A DNA stretch of 18,515 nucleotides from positions 1 through 18,515 of the forward strand of contig CAZFZT010000072.1 of NCBI GenBank assembly GCA_964523675.1, in the 5' to 3' direction. This document shows, piece by piece, positions 1 through 8,856 of this stretch (position 1 is the first letter of the stretch; each line of letters opens with the position of its first letter). The translations under genes were made by a program, and so were the position numbers. The notes under the pieces are model-generated. The model was not told the DNA's origin. It was given only the letters and a program-made list of their open reading frames with translations, and did no database searches. The DNA is from CAZFZT01 sp964523675 (GTDB taxonomy: Bacteria > Planctomycetota > Phycisphaerae > Phycisphaerales > SM1A02).

Positions 1-1113
<1,113 letters not shown>

Positions 1114-1137
1114 ACCGACCCGATCCCGACCTCAATC

Positions 1138-1190
1138 AATCTCAAATCTCAAATTTGAACTCTCAAATCTGGAGATTTCAGATCTCAGGC
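1138..1190. repeat. AT-rich short-repeat block next to the 23S 5' end
   Basis: The word CTCAAATCT recurs, and two palindromes are embedded: TCAAATTTGA, and AAATCTGGAGATTT, whose arms AAATCT/AGATTT are perfect. The block is clearly AT-rich against GC-rich surroundings and sits only about 25-80 nt upstream of the mature 23S 5' end. It could form part of the pre-23S processing stem with the unseen 3' flank, or be a dispersed intergenic repeat. Confidence 0.55.
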
Positions 1191-1316
1191 CAATCACGTG
1201 CCGGACTGAACCATGCCGGGGCTTTGCGAACCCCAGCAACTCGCCGCCATGCCCGCTAGGTACAGGCATCGCGCCGAGCAGCCGCTCAGACATTCGATCT
1301 CGATTCTCGGTCTGCC

Positions 1317-1369
1317 GCCACGCCGTCACGGAAAGACTTTGGTTGTGGACCAAAAGAAGACGCCGTGGC
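1317..1369 (-). other. Compound hairpin in the 23S leader
   Basis: The outer arms GCCACGCCGTC (1317-1327) and GACGCCGTGGC (1359-1369) pair over 11 bp with one mismatch. The inner arms CTTTGGT (1337-1343) and ACCAAAAG (1349-1356) form a second stem with one bulged base. The structure lies just downstream of boxA in the transcript, so it is likely an RNA structure of the leader. It has no U-tract and should not act as an intrinsic terminator. Confidence 0.5.
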
Positions 1370-1388
1370 AGCGACATTCAATCATGAC

Positions 1389-1401
1389 TTGTCAAAGAGC
1401 A
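1389..1401 (-). promoter_or_regulatory. boxA antitermination element
   Basis: The minus strand reads TGCTCTTTGACAA, one base different from the bacterial rRNA boxA TGCTCTTTAACAA. It lies about 130 nt after the predicted start site and about 275 nt before the 23S. BoxA in nascent rRNA recruits NusB and S10 for antitermination. The match supports a genuine, independently transcribed rRNA unit. Confidence 0.8.
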
Positions 1402-1537
1402 ATCGCACTCGCGGCTTCCTGAAGAGACTCGAATGGTCCCGCCTGTTTCTGGTGTGACGCAAGCGGGTTGATCGAGTTGGTCTCAGGTTGCTCTGATGTG
1501 CTGAGCGGCCATAGCAGCACGCTCAATGCAGCCAAGT

Positions 1538-1565
1538 AGTTTAGTCATTCGCCCCGACCTGTCAA
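1538..1565 (-). promoter_or_regulatory. Predicted 23S rRNA promoter (sigma70 type)
   Basis: On the minus strand there is a perfect -35 TTGACA (1560-1565), a 16-bp spacer and a -10-like TAAACT (1538-1543, four of six matches). The start would be near 1531. A moderately A/T-rich stretch lies upstream (about 1570-1605) and could act as an UP element. The promoter sits between the last pilus-operon gene, which stops at 1627, and boxA, as expected for a stand-alone 23S unit. Confidence 0.65.
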
Positions 1566-1626
1566 GGGGCTCGGCAACATCTTTTGACCATTTTGCCAAT
1601 TGTGCTGCCGTCGATCCAAGCGCCAT

Positions 1627-3630
1627 TCAAAACCGACCAGCGAACTGTCCCGCCTTCGAACGAAGTTCATCGCGGGCGGCCCGATCCTCACCCGGATTCC
1701 GCTCCTGTATCTCACCCGTCCGAGCGTTCTGAATAACCACCTGCGCGGCCGAGTCCGACGTACCGCCGTCTCGGTCGGGAATGATGTCGAGAATGTACCA
1801 ATCCGTCAGAAAATCGACCACAACGGCTTCCTGCTCGGCTCGACCGCTGCTCCGGGCGTTGATCCGCTCGCCGGGCTCGACCGCAACGCCACGGCTGCGC
1901 CATTCTCCGTCATAAAACCGCCAGATCTCGACCCGAGCGCTGCCTAACGGGCTGCCCAGGCCGGCAACGCGCGGCTGGGGTGGATGCGCCTCAACCACGA
2001 ACATCTGTACCGGAGGATCGATGTAGATGGGGTCGGACCACTCACTTGGCTCGCTGGCGAGGACATACCGCTCCGCCAGATGATGCTGCTCTTCAAGCAG
2101 GTTCAGTTTGCGGGCACAGAAGGGGTTGTACACCTCCACGATAAAACGGTATCGGTAGGTGCGACCTGCCTCGACATCCAGATCATGGACCCAGAACACG
2201 ACTTCACCTTCCGGCGCGGTCGGAATAACGCCGCCGGTCGGAATCAGCTGTTGAAGCTCTTGCTCAAGTCGCTGAATCTCCGCTTCCTTTGCGGCAAGTT
2301 CCTGCTGGAGCCGCTCAAGCGCCTGCGGATCAGCGCCGCCGCCAAGCGTGCCGCCACCGCCGCTGCCATCACCACCACCACCAACAGTGCCGCCGCCGCC
2401 AGTTGCGCTGCCGCCACCACCGCCCCCGCCGCGAGCGCTCAAACCGCCACCGCCGCCGGGCAATCCGCCTCCTGTACCGGGGAAGCCGCCGCCATTCCAG
2501 CCATTTCCGTCACCGTTCCACCCGCCACCTGTATTGAATCCGCCGCCGCCGCGACCGGCATAAAAGCCGCCGCTGCCGCCGGCACCGGCGCCGCCGCCGG
2601 GCGCAAGGCCGCCACCGGAACCGCCGCCTGGCCGAATTCCACCACCACCGCTGCCGCCACCCTTGCCCAGTTGTTCGATCCGCTTCTTGATTGTCTCGCG
2701 GTCACGCTTGGCCGATTCCAGCCGGTAGGCCAGTCGGCGAATCCGCATCTCCTCATCTGATTCATCGGCATTGGGATCAAGAAATGGATCGGGCGGTGAC
2801 CATGAGCCCCTCTTGGTAATATAGAACGACGGCTGAAGTAGCAGTTGCTGTGACGATTCGTCTCGAACTGCACGAATGACCTCATCCCGTCTCGACGCCT
2901 CAACCTCGCCATTGAGCAGGTCTCGGACATGGAACTGCCCCGGGATTGGATCAAGCCGAACAATCTCGCTCGGCTCACCGTTGATGAGTTCCTGCCGCTC
3001 AGCGACAATGTTGACGATCGGCGGTTGATTGAGATACCAGGAGGCAGGGGGCGGCGCCGGATTTCCGTTCACCTCACCCTTCTGAAACTCCGCGAGCATG
3101 TCCTTCAGGTTGTACACGCCTCCCGCCGACACCCACGTCAGGTCGTTCGGGCTCGTGGGAAAGAGCTCCTGGAGCCCGTGTTCTGAGACCGCCTCATCAG
3201 CGATCGTATCGTGATACTGCACAGCAACGATTTGCTTTGCGACGGGCGGCACAGGCACGTGGTAGGTGACTTCAGGCCGACCGCCTAACTCTCCGATGCG
3301 CGGCGGCACATAGGCGAAAAGCTCGTGGTCGATTCGCTGCTGGGGATTCACGGAAGCAAGGAGCGACCTTTCGAATTCCGGCAACAGCGGCTCGGGGTCG
3401 GCAATCTCAGGGGCCGGTCCGCTGAGAACCGTATTGATGCGCTCTGCCTCCTTCACAAGCAGCGCATCAACCTGACCGGGCGTCACCTGACCCTGCATGG
3501 GTCGTTCGATTGCATTGGGCTGGCCAATGAACTGCATCGCGGTGAAGGCCAGCGCGGCGAGGATGGCGACGCCGAGCACGAAATGCTCCACGTACTGCTC
3601 CCAAATGGTGATTCCCTTGATCTTGCTCAT
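1627..3630 (-). CDS. Membrane-anchored coiled-coil, Gly-rich protein of the PilM operon (third gene)
   Basis: 667 aa; no family recognised with certainty. It has a short cytoplasmic N-terminus, one membrane segment (about 17-36, FVLGVAILAALAFTAMQFIG) and a large exported part. That part holds a globular region (about 60-290), a coiled coil (294-322), a 110-residue tract mostly of glycine (323-432), a second coiled coil (433-463, heptads of L/E/Q), and a C-terminal beta-rich domain (about 474-645) with a VEAGRTYRYRFIVEVYNP stretch. I chose the ATG at 3630 because GGAG lies 7 nt upstream and the membrane anchor follows at once; the frame stays open to 3801 but that part overlaps the previous gene and lacks protein character. 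It lies 92 bp after the PilO-like gene in the same operon. It may play a PilO/PilP-like role in the inner-membrane platform, by position only. Confidence 0.8.
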   Translation of the reverse strand: MSKIKGITIWEQYVEHFVLGVAILAALAFTAMQFIGQPNAIERPMQGQVTPGQVDALLVKEAERINTVLSGPAPEIADPEPLLPEFERSLLASVNPQQRIDHELFAYVPPRIGELGGRPEVTYHVPVPPVAKQIVAVQYHDTIADEAVSEHGLQELFPTSPNDLTWVSAGGVYNLKDMLAEFQKGEVNGNPAPPPASWYLNQPPIVNIVAERQELINGEPSEIVRLDPIPGQFHVRDLLNGEVEASRRDEVIRAVRDESSQQLLLQPSFYITKRGSWSPPDPFLDPNADESDEEMRIRRLAYRLESAKRDRETIKKRIEQLGKGGGSGGGGIRPGGGSGGGLAPGGGAGAGGSGGFYAGRGGGGFNTGGGWNGDGNGWNGGGFPGTGGGLPGGGGGLSARGGGGGGGSATGGGGTVGGGGDGSGGGGTLGGGADPQALERLQQELAAKEAEIQRLEQELQQLIPTGGVIPTAPEGEVVFWVHDLDVEAGRTYRYRFIVEVYNPFCARKLNLLEEQHHLAERYVLASEPSEWSDPIYIDPPVQMFVVEAHPPQPRVAGLGSPLGSARVEIWRFYDGEWRSRGVAVEPGERINARSSGRAEQEAVVVDFLTDWYILDIIPDRDGGTSDSAAQVVIQNARTGEIQERNPGEDRAARDELRSKAGQFAGRF
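2335..2664 (-). repeat. Gly-rich low-complexity coding tract (third pilus-operon gene)
   Basis: It encodes residues 323-432, a run of G blocks broken by S, A, F, N, W, L and P (for example GGGFNTGGGWNGDGNGWNGG). Coiled-coil segments flank it on both sides, so it looks like a flexible linker or self-associating region inside a rod. The complementary strand reads as long Ala/Pro-rich open frames, which are artefacts. Confidence 0.85.
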
Positions 3631-3722
3631 GCTGTGCTCCGTGTTCGTTCGTGTGTCACCCCCTGCCGAATCTGTTGTGCGCCTTGGCGTCGTTTCGTGA
3701 TTGTGTCCTTCGATGATGCCGT

Positions 3723-5141
3723 TTACATGCCGGGGTTGGTCGGGCCGCTGGTAATACCCAGCGCAGTTCTGGTTGCAGCGGGCATGTGCTGCGCGGTCCA
3801 TGATCTGAACCAGATCGTCTCGACCTGAAGCGTGAGGCGCGACACCGGGTCAGGCCCGTAGAAGTACCCTTCGGATGCGTCCGCAAATGGATCGACCTCG
3901 CCCAGTTGCAGCCCGACGATCGTCATGAAGTTCTGCTGCGCCAGAGCGTCGAGCACCTCGGGAACGCGCGCGGTGTCAAGGATCAATTCCAGTTCAACGT
4001 AGCGGACATCGTAAAGCTGATTGGAGCGGCGACCGGTGAAGGTCGATGTGAAATCCATTGCCACTTCAGCGCTCGTGTTGATCGTGACCGGGCCGGGCGG
4101 CTCTTCGGGGTCAGGCCCGCCTACGGCCGCGCCGCCTCCTCCGCCGCCGGCCATGGCGCCGCCGCCACCTGCGAGCGCGCCGCCGCCGCCGGCCAATGCC
4201 CCACCACCGCCAGCCATCGCGCCGCCCCCGCCAGCCATCGCACCGCCACCGCCGGCGCGCATGCCGCCGCCGCCTGTTCCTCGGCCGCCTTCGCCGCCGG
4301 TGCCGGCCACTGGCGCGCCGATAAAGTCAAAGCGAACAACCCGCTTCACTGGCGCACGAAGCAGCGAGGTTTGATCGCCATTCGCTCGGGCAAGACCCCG
4401 CAGGACATCGCGATGGATCCAGAAGCGCCACTGACGTTCAAAGAGCTCCGACAGGTTCGGGATGTTTGACTGATCCCAAGCCGGTATCTGCAAGACATCT
4501 CGCGACATGTAGAACTTCAGACCGTCGGCTGCATCCTGGTAAAGCAGCATGCGGAGCTCGGCCAATTGTCGCCGCAGGTGCTCTTCTTCTTCAGGACTCA
4601 GATCATCACCAGCATCACGCGCAAGAATCTGGCCGATGACCTGCTCTCGACGCAAGGCGACCTCATCGCGCACGCTTTCGGGGTCGGGCGGACTGCCCGA
4701 ACCGAGCTCACGAATCAATTCGTCATAGGCCCCGAGCAGGCGCTGATGAAACCGCTCGGGCAGGATCTCTCTCATCCCCCGCGGTGGAGCAGGAAAAAGT
4801 TCCGGCATCAAAACCTCATGGTCAGCCCGATTGCGCTCAATCGCAACCTGGAAGACGCGGTCGGCATCCTCCTTCGCAGCGTCGATCGTGGAGCGATATC
4901 GCTCGATGAACTCCCGATTCACCACGCCTTTGCGAGATTCGGCGCTGCCCGGCCACTGAATGTCGGTGTTCTCGATCTGGCTGAACTCATTGAGGCGGCC
5001 GGCGCGCTTGCGCACTTCCTCGCGCACTTTCTCGTTCATGCCGCTCGCCAGCAGCGGCATGGTTACGAGCGCAGCGATCATGACCACCACGAAGATAATG
5101 ATGAAAACGTTGGATTTCGCCCATTCAAGTGCGTTATTCAT
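3723..5141 (-). CDS. PilO/GspM-like inner-membrane protein with Gly-rich linker
   Basis: 472 aa. One N-terminal membrane segment (about 11-33, VFIIIFVVVMIAALVTMPLL) is followed by a charged, helix-rich exported region (34-260), a Gly-rich repeat tract (281-342) and a compact C-terminal alpha/beta domain (about 351-448). In that domain YVELELILDTARVPEVLDAL, then a strand, then VSRLTLQVETIWF resembles the ferredoxin-like fold of PilO/GspM. Known PilO dimerises with PilN on the outer face of the inner membrane. The ATG overlaps the TGA of the upstream PilM-like gene in an ATGA, so the two are translationally coupled. Length is about twice that of typical PilO (about 200 aa). The PilO assignment rests on topology and gene order, not strong sequence identity. 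Confidence 0.7.
   Translation of the reverse strand: MNNALEWAKSNVFIIIFVVVMIAALVTMPLLASGMNEKVREEVRKRAGRLNEFSQIENTDIQWPGSAESRKGVVNREFIERYRSTIDAAKEDADRVFQVAIERNRADHEVLMPELFPAPPRGMREILPERFHQRLLGAYDELIRELGSGSPPDPESVRDEVALRREQVIGQILARDAGDDLSPEEEEHLRRQLAELRMLLYQDAADGLKFYMSRDVLQIPAWDQSNIPNLSELFERQWRFWIHRDVLRGLARANGDQTSLLRAPVKRVVRFDFIGAPVAGTGGEGGRGTGGGGMRAGGGGAMAGGGGAMAGGGGALAGGGGALAGGGGAMAGGGGGGAAVGGPDPEEPPGPVTINTSAEVAMDFTSTFTGRRSNQLYDVRYVELELILDTARVPEVLDALAQQNFMTIVGLQLGEVDPFADASEGYFYGPDPVSRLTLQVETIWFRSWTAQHMPAATRTALGITSGPTNPGM
4131..4256 (-). repeat. 21-bp tandem repeat encoding GGGGAMA/GGGGALA heptads
   Basis: It lies inside the PilO-like gene, residues about 296-337. A seven-residue unit GGGGA(M/L)A repeats about five times, then decays into a run of six glycines. 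Codon choices differ between units, so the array is not a fresh duplication and is probably kept for the protein sequence. Such arrays can still change length by slippage. Confidence 0.8.
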
Positions 5142-7204
5142 GACGATGAACCCTCCGTGGCTGCAGCGTCAGCCCGCTGCTCAGGATCTGTGGCGTTGGC
5201 GTCGAGAATCTCGACCTCGAACGTGATCGGCACGATGTAGACATCCGAACCCGGCGGATAAAGTGCAGGCTTGGATGGGATCGGCGCCATCTCGTCGAGC
5301 CGGCGCGAGTCATCCGAGCCACCAGAGCCGCTGCGACCGGAACCGCCACCCTCGCCCCAGCCACCCCCGCTGCGCGCTCCCCCGCCGCCGCTTATCGCTC
5401 CGCCGCCGCCGCCCGCGATACCGCCGCCACCGCCGGCCGCGATGCCGCCACCGCCACGCCGACCACCTCCGCCGCTCGCTGCGCCGCCGGAGCCGCTACT
5501 GCGACCTCCGCCTGCCTGACCCTGCCGCTCCCCCGACTCCGACACCTTCTCGCGCTGGAGTCGCTGCGGATTCAGACTGATCGTCTCTGGAATGATCCGA
5601 TACGGCACGCCGGGCCGCTGCGCGTTCGTTTGCAGCCACTGCTGAACCGTTCCATGCAGAAACTCAATGGGGTCGTCATGACTCAGTTGAACTTCCATGG
5701 TGACGGCAATTCGGCGGCCTTGTTGCGGGTCAAAAAGATACTGCCCGTCAAGCCGCTTCAACTCCACGAGTCGCCGCTCTGACGGCGGAATCGTCAGAAT
5801 CTGCTCCGGATCGCCCGAAAGCAGTTCTGGCTGTGGGTTCGTGGACTGGAGAACCAGCGATGCGTCATAGACGATGTACGGCCAGATGGTGCGATACTCG
5901 AGCAGCCGCTGCATGTTAAGGCCGGTAAACCCGACATTACTTTCCTGCTGCGCTTGCTGGTACTCGCGCTTGAGCGCGTTTCCGCTGTCCAGCACGCTGC
6001 GCACGGTGGCCGGCTCGGACGCTTCCATCGCCGCTTGATCCATCATCGGACGGTAGAACGTCATGGCCGAGCCAACGATGGCAATGGCTGCGGCTGCGGC
6101 AAACCACTTGGTCTTGGCGTGCCACATCTGCTCGCGCAGCGACTTCACCGGCACGAGGTTGGCGTTGATGGAGGCAAGCCCGACGCCTTGAAGTGCGAGA
6201 CCGTAAGCCGTCGCCATATTCACTGCGTTTTCGTGGAATGCAGCCGCCTCACGCCCGGTGACCGTGATCCGCTTATATTCATCGAGCCGGAGCACGTTGA
6301 TCTGGAGCTGCTGGCCGAGGAACTTGCGAAGTCCCGGAATCTTGAAGGTGGAGCCGAGACCGACCATCATGGTCAGCTCGTTCTCGCGGTGCAGCGACTG
6401 GTAGTAGCCGATCGACCGTTGCAGGTCAGCGAGCAGGTCGGTGAAGACCGGTCGCATCGCCTGCATGATCTGCTTGGCGTACTTGCTCGACGCCGCTTCC
6501 TGCTTGAGCTTCTCTGCCTTGGAGTAGCTGAGTTTGAAGGATTCGGCAATCGCTTCTGTGAAATGCGTCCCGCCGAGCGGGAACGTGCGAATCCAGCATC
6601 GGCCCTTCTCAGCGACGATCACGTCTGTCGCTTGCGTACCGATGTCAAGATACACGACCGGACCAGCTTCGGCCTTCAGCTGCTGGTCGTAGGCCATGGC
6701 GTTATAGACCGCCACCGGGCTTAGCGTGAGCGCCTCAGGGGCAACGCCGACTTCGCTGTATAAACCCAGCCGCTGCTGCACGCGCTCGCGCGTGATGGCG
6801 AAGATGCCGACCTCCACCTCCGGCGAATCCTCGCTGGTGAACGTCTGGTAGTCCCATTCGACCTGATCGATCGGGAACGGAATCTGCTGTACCGCCTCAA
6901 ACTTGACGATGTCGGGCACCTTCTTGGGCTCAACCGGCGGCAGCTTGGCAAAGCGAGCGAATGCGGCATGGCCGGGCACGCTCATCACCAGGTGCTCGCC
7001 TTCCAGTTCCTTCTGCGAAATGAACTGGCCGAGCGAAAGCCGGATCATCTCATCCTGGTCGAGGTCAGGCGTGGTGAGGACTTTTTTATGGGGAATGACG
7101 GCGAAGTCGGAGACGGACACCTGGTCGCCATCACGCTCAAGGCGAATGGCCTTGATCGCGTTTGCTCCGATCTCGATGCCCCATGCGGCTCGTTGGTTTG
7201 CCAT
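5138..7204 (-). CDS. pilM: PilM-type actin-like ATPase fused to a PilN-like membrane part, with Gly-rich tract
   Basis: 688 aa, against about 350 for usual PilM. Residues 1-345 are a PilM/FtsA-type actin fold: GIEIGANAIKAI (phosphate-1 loop, 9-20), YLDIGTQATDVIV (phosphate-2, 185-197) and MVGLGSTFKIPGL (280-292). At 346-361 SINANLVPVKSLREQ recalls the PilN N-terminal motif (INLLP..R) that binds PilM, and a membrane segment follows (367-383). The exported part has strands and helices (498-545), a Gly-rich tract (565-630) and a last strand (VYIVPITFEVEIL, 656-668), as in PilN/GspL ferredoxin-like domains. It should be the cytoplasmic-to-periplasmic link of a type IV pilus or type II secretion platform. 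It is first in its operon and ends in an ATGA overlap with the next gene. PilM is secure; the PilN part is inferred. Confidence 0.88.
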   Translation of the reverse strand: MANQRAAWGIEIGANAIKAIRLERDGDQVSVSDFAVIPHKKVLTTPDLDQDEMIRLSLGQFISQKELEGEHLVMSVPGHAAFARFAKLPPVEPKKVPDIVKFEAVQQIPFPIDQVEWDYQTFTSEDSPEVEVGIFAITRERVQQRLGLYSEVGVAPEALTLSPVAVYNAMAYDQQLKAEAGPVVYLDIGTQATDVIVAEKGRCWIRTFPLGGTHFTEAIAESFKLSYSKAEKLKQEAASSKYAKQIMQAMRPVFTDLLADLQRSIGYYQSLHRENELTMMVGLGSTFKIPGLRKFLGQQLQINVLRLDEYKRITVTGREAAAFHENAVNMATAYGLALQGVGLASINANLVPVKSLREQMWHAKTKWFAAAAAIAIVGSAMTFYRPMMDQAAMEASEPATVRSVLDSGNALKREYQQAQQESNVGFTGLNMQRLLEYRTIWPYIVYDASLVLQSTNPQPELLSGDPEQILTIPPSERRLVELKRLDGQYLFDPQQGRRIAVTMEVQLSHDDPIEFLHGTVQQWLQTNAQRPGVPYRIIPETISLNPQRLQREKVSESGERQGQAGGGRSSGSGGAASGGGGRRGGGGIAAGGGGGIAGGGGGAISGGGGARSGGGWGEGGGSGRSGSGGSDDSRRLDEMAPIPSKPALYPPGSDVYIVPITFEVEILDANATDPEQRADAAATEGSSS
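5315..5512 (-). repeat. Gly-rich low-complexity coding tract (PilM-PilN protein)
   Basis: It encodes residues about 565-630, G-blocks with S, A, I and R (for example GGGGIAAGGGGGIAGGGG). It falls just before the final predicted beta-strand of the exported domain, so it would form a long loop within a fold rather than a simple tail. Confidence 0.8.
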
Positions 7205-7570
7205 GCTTGAGTCTTTTCTCCGCGTTGTGGTCGATCCGGCTGGATCAGTGTGGCCCTTTGCCGCCTATGCGGGAGCGGCCGGGACAGAACGACGAATGAT
7301 ACACGATCTCTAAGGCCACGCGAAGGCGTGGAACTGGCACGCCATCATGACACGACCGCGCCGCCCACCGCACAAAACGTGGGCCGTAAAGGCAGTACGA
7401 GTGCCCGCTGGCCACTGTTCCGCCTGCACCATCAATCAGAATCCCACTTCCGCTCGGCGGACCAACGCCCACCACCGGATCGATCGAATCGCGTACCATG
7501 TCGAACCCCCAGATGGAAGCCGCTCCATCCCCACCCTTTCCAGCCACGTTTCTTCAGAAGACGCTTTCGG
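7205..7570. other. Divergent intergenic region between the pilM operon and the S1-domain gene
   Basis: These 366 bp contain no convincing gene; frames open on both strands have no protein character. The spacer must hold the promoters for the minus-strand pilus operon and the plus-strand S1 gene. A perfect hairpin, CCACGC-GAAG-GCGTGG, lies at 7316-7331. A TATCAT -10-like box for the minus strand lies at 7296-7301. I see no clear promoter for the S1 gene. Confidence 0.6.
7296..7301 (-). promoter_or_regulatory. Candidate -10 box of the pilM operon
   Basis: The minus strand reads TATCAT (five of six to TATAAT), about 95 bp upstream of the pilM start. The -35 position (TTCGCG, 17-bp spacer, 7319-7324) is poor and overlaps the 7316-7331 hairpin, so the promoter may need an activator or another sigma factor. 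Confidence 0.3.
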
Positions 7571-8776
7571 ATGACTTCTAAACCGGACCCACGCACCGAT
7601 CTCGATGCGCGCCTTGAAGCAGAGATTCAGGCCGCGCTCGGCGACCTCTCGCTCGAAGACATGCTTGACGAGGCCGAGAAGCCCCGCGCCCGTGGCGAGC
7701 GCGTGCAGAAGCTCGGAACCATCGTCTCGGTCCACGGCGACGCCGTCTATGTCGAGTTCGGTCCAAAGTCACAGGGTATGTGCCCTGTCAAGCAGTTCGA
7801 TCCCGACGGTCCGCCCGAACCCGGAACGCGCATGGAGTTCATGGTCGAGCGCTTCGACAAGAACGAAGGATTGCTCATCCTCTCGCGCGTTGGAGCCGTA
7901 CAGAAAGCCGAGTGGGAATCGCTCGAAGTCGGCCAAGTCGTCGAAGCCAGATGCACCGGCACCAACAAAGGCGGCCTCGAGATGGAAGTCGCCAACCATC
8001 GTGCGTTCATGCCGGCCGGGCAGGTTGATATTCGGCACATCGATGACCTCTCTGTTTTCGTCGGCGAGAAGATGCCGTGCGAAGTCGTCGAAATCGACCG
8101 CAATCGCGCTCGCATCATCCTCAGCCGCCGAAGCACGCTCGAAGCCGACCGCGCACGCCTGCGCGAAGACCTGCTCAAGAAACTCGATGTCGGCCAGACG
8201 CTCCCGGCCGTCATCACCAGCATTCAGCCATACGGCGCGTTCGCTGACCTCGGCGGCGTCGATGGACTGATCCACATCTCCGATCTCGCCTACGAGCGCG
8301 TCAAACATCCAGAGGAAGTCGTCAAGCTCGGCCAGCAGGTCGAAGTGCGCATCATGAAAGTCGACCGCTCACAAGATCCGCCGAAGATCGGCCTCGGGCT
8401 CAAGCAGACCATGGCTGACCCGTATGAATCAAAGGTCGGCCAGATCAACGAAGGCGACACCGTCACCGGAAAGGTGACGAAGCTCATGGCCTTCGGCGCG
8501 TTCGTCGAGATCGCCCCAGGCGTTGAGGGATTGATCCATATTTCAGAACTCTCACACGAGCGCGTTCACCGAGTCGGCCAGATCGTCAAGGAAGGCGAAA
8601 TCGTCAACGCCAAGGTGCTCAGCGTTGATCCCGGCAAACGCCGAATCGCCCTCTCGCTCAAAGCGCTCGCGCAGCAGAAGCAGGAAGAGACGCCACGTGC
8701 AGAAGACAAGAAGATGAAAAAGATGCGCGAGCAACTCAACAAGAAGTTCGGCGAGCTCAAAGGCGGCATCGGGTGA
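7571..8776 (+). CDS. S1 RNA-binding domain protein (ribosomal protein S1-like, four S1 domains)
   Basis: 401 aa. After a helical acidic N-terminus (1-45) come four S1/OB-fold repeats at about 46-107, 119-187, 207-279 and 294-364, then a Lys-rich helical tail (365-401). Repeats 3 and 4 carry the classic signatures YGAFADLGGVDGLIHISDLA and FGAFVEIAPGVEGLIHISEL; repeats 1 and 2 are more divergent, as in the ribosome-binding end of S1 proteins. It probably binds mRNA or the 30S subunit. E. coli S1 has six repeats; four-repeat forms of about 400 aa are common elsewhere, so it may be this organism's S1 or a paralogue. The ATG at 7571 is the only sensible start in frame; its upstream AGAAG is a weak ribosome site. 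The gene stands alone, divergent from pilM. Confidence 0.9.
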   Translation: MTSKPDPRTDLDARLEAEIQAALGDLSLEDMLDEAEKPRARGERVQKLGTIVSVHGDAVYVEFGPKSQGMCPVKQFDPDGPPEPGTRMEFMVERFDKNEGLLILSRVGAVQKAEWESLEVGQVVEARCTGTNKGGLEMEVANHRAFMPAGQVDIRHIDDLSVFVGEKMPCEVVEIDRNRARIILSRRSTLEADRARLREDLLKKLDVGQTLPAVITSIQPYGAFADLGGVDGLIHISDLAYERVKHPEEVVKLGQQVEVRIMKVDRSQDPPKIGLGLKQTMADPYESKVGQINEGDTVTGKVTKLMAFGAFVEIAPGVEGLIHISELSHERVHRVGQIVKEGEIVNAKVLSVDPGKRRIALSLKALAQQKQEETPRAEDKKMKKMREQLNKKFGELKGGIG

Positions 8777-8856
8777 CGTTGAACCAATAGCCGCGTGGCG
8801 GACGAAGTAGTCCCCCCGTGGACGGCCCGGGGTTCAGCATCACCCAGGCGCAGCAC

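Larger units (their letters stand above)
1114..1531 (-). other. 23S rRNA leader / precursor region
   Basis: This is transcribed non-coding spacer between the predicted 23S promoter and the mature 5' end, about 420 nt. It holds boxA (1389-1401), a compound hairpin (1317-1369), a GC hairpin near 1215-1240 (GGGG/CCCC stem, with part of the T-arm-like string GGGTTCGCAA but no tRNA around it), and an AT-rich block of short repeats at 1138-1190. No tRNA cloverleaf or open frame is convincing. The structures probably serve antitermination and pre-23S processing. That role is inferred from known rRNA leaders. Confidence 0.65.

Noticed and set aside
1215..1240. Possible tRNA T-arm (GGGTTCGCAA) in the 23S leader
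   Set aside because: The loop is the wrong size and no acceptor, D or anticodon arm can be built around it.
1984..2760. Long plus-strand open frame rich in Ala/Thr, and a Pro-rich one beside it
   Set aside because: They are the complement of the Gly-rich tract in the third pilus-operon gene; GGN codons read in reverse give Ala, Pro and Arg runs.
4021..4374. Pro-rich plus-strand open frame
   Set aside because: Complement of the Gly heptad repeat in the PilO-like gene.
4131..5512. Gly-rich arrays as a CRISPR or other DNA-level repeat system
   Set aside because: They stay in frame inside genes, have no unique spacers, and vary at codon third positions as coding repeats do.
7250..7570. 107-codon N-terminal extension of the S1-domain protein
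   Set aside because: Its Arg/Pro/His-rich sequence has no protein character and it runs through the divergent promoter region.
8794..8820. Hairpin between the S1 and GGQ genes as a bidirectional terminator
   Set aside because: The stem (GGCGGAC/GTCCCCC) has a mismatch and no T-tract on either side; too weak to list.
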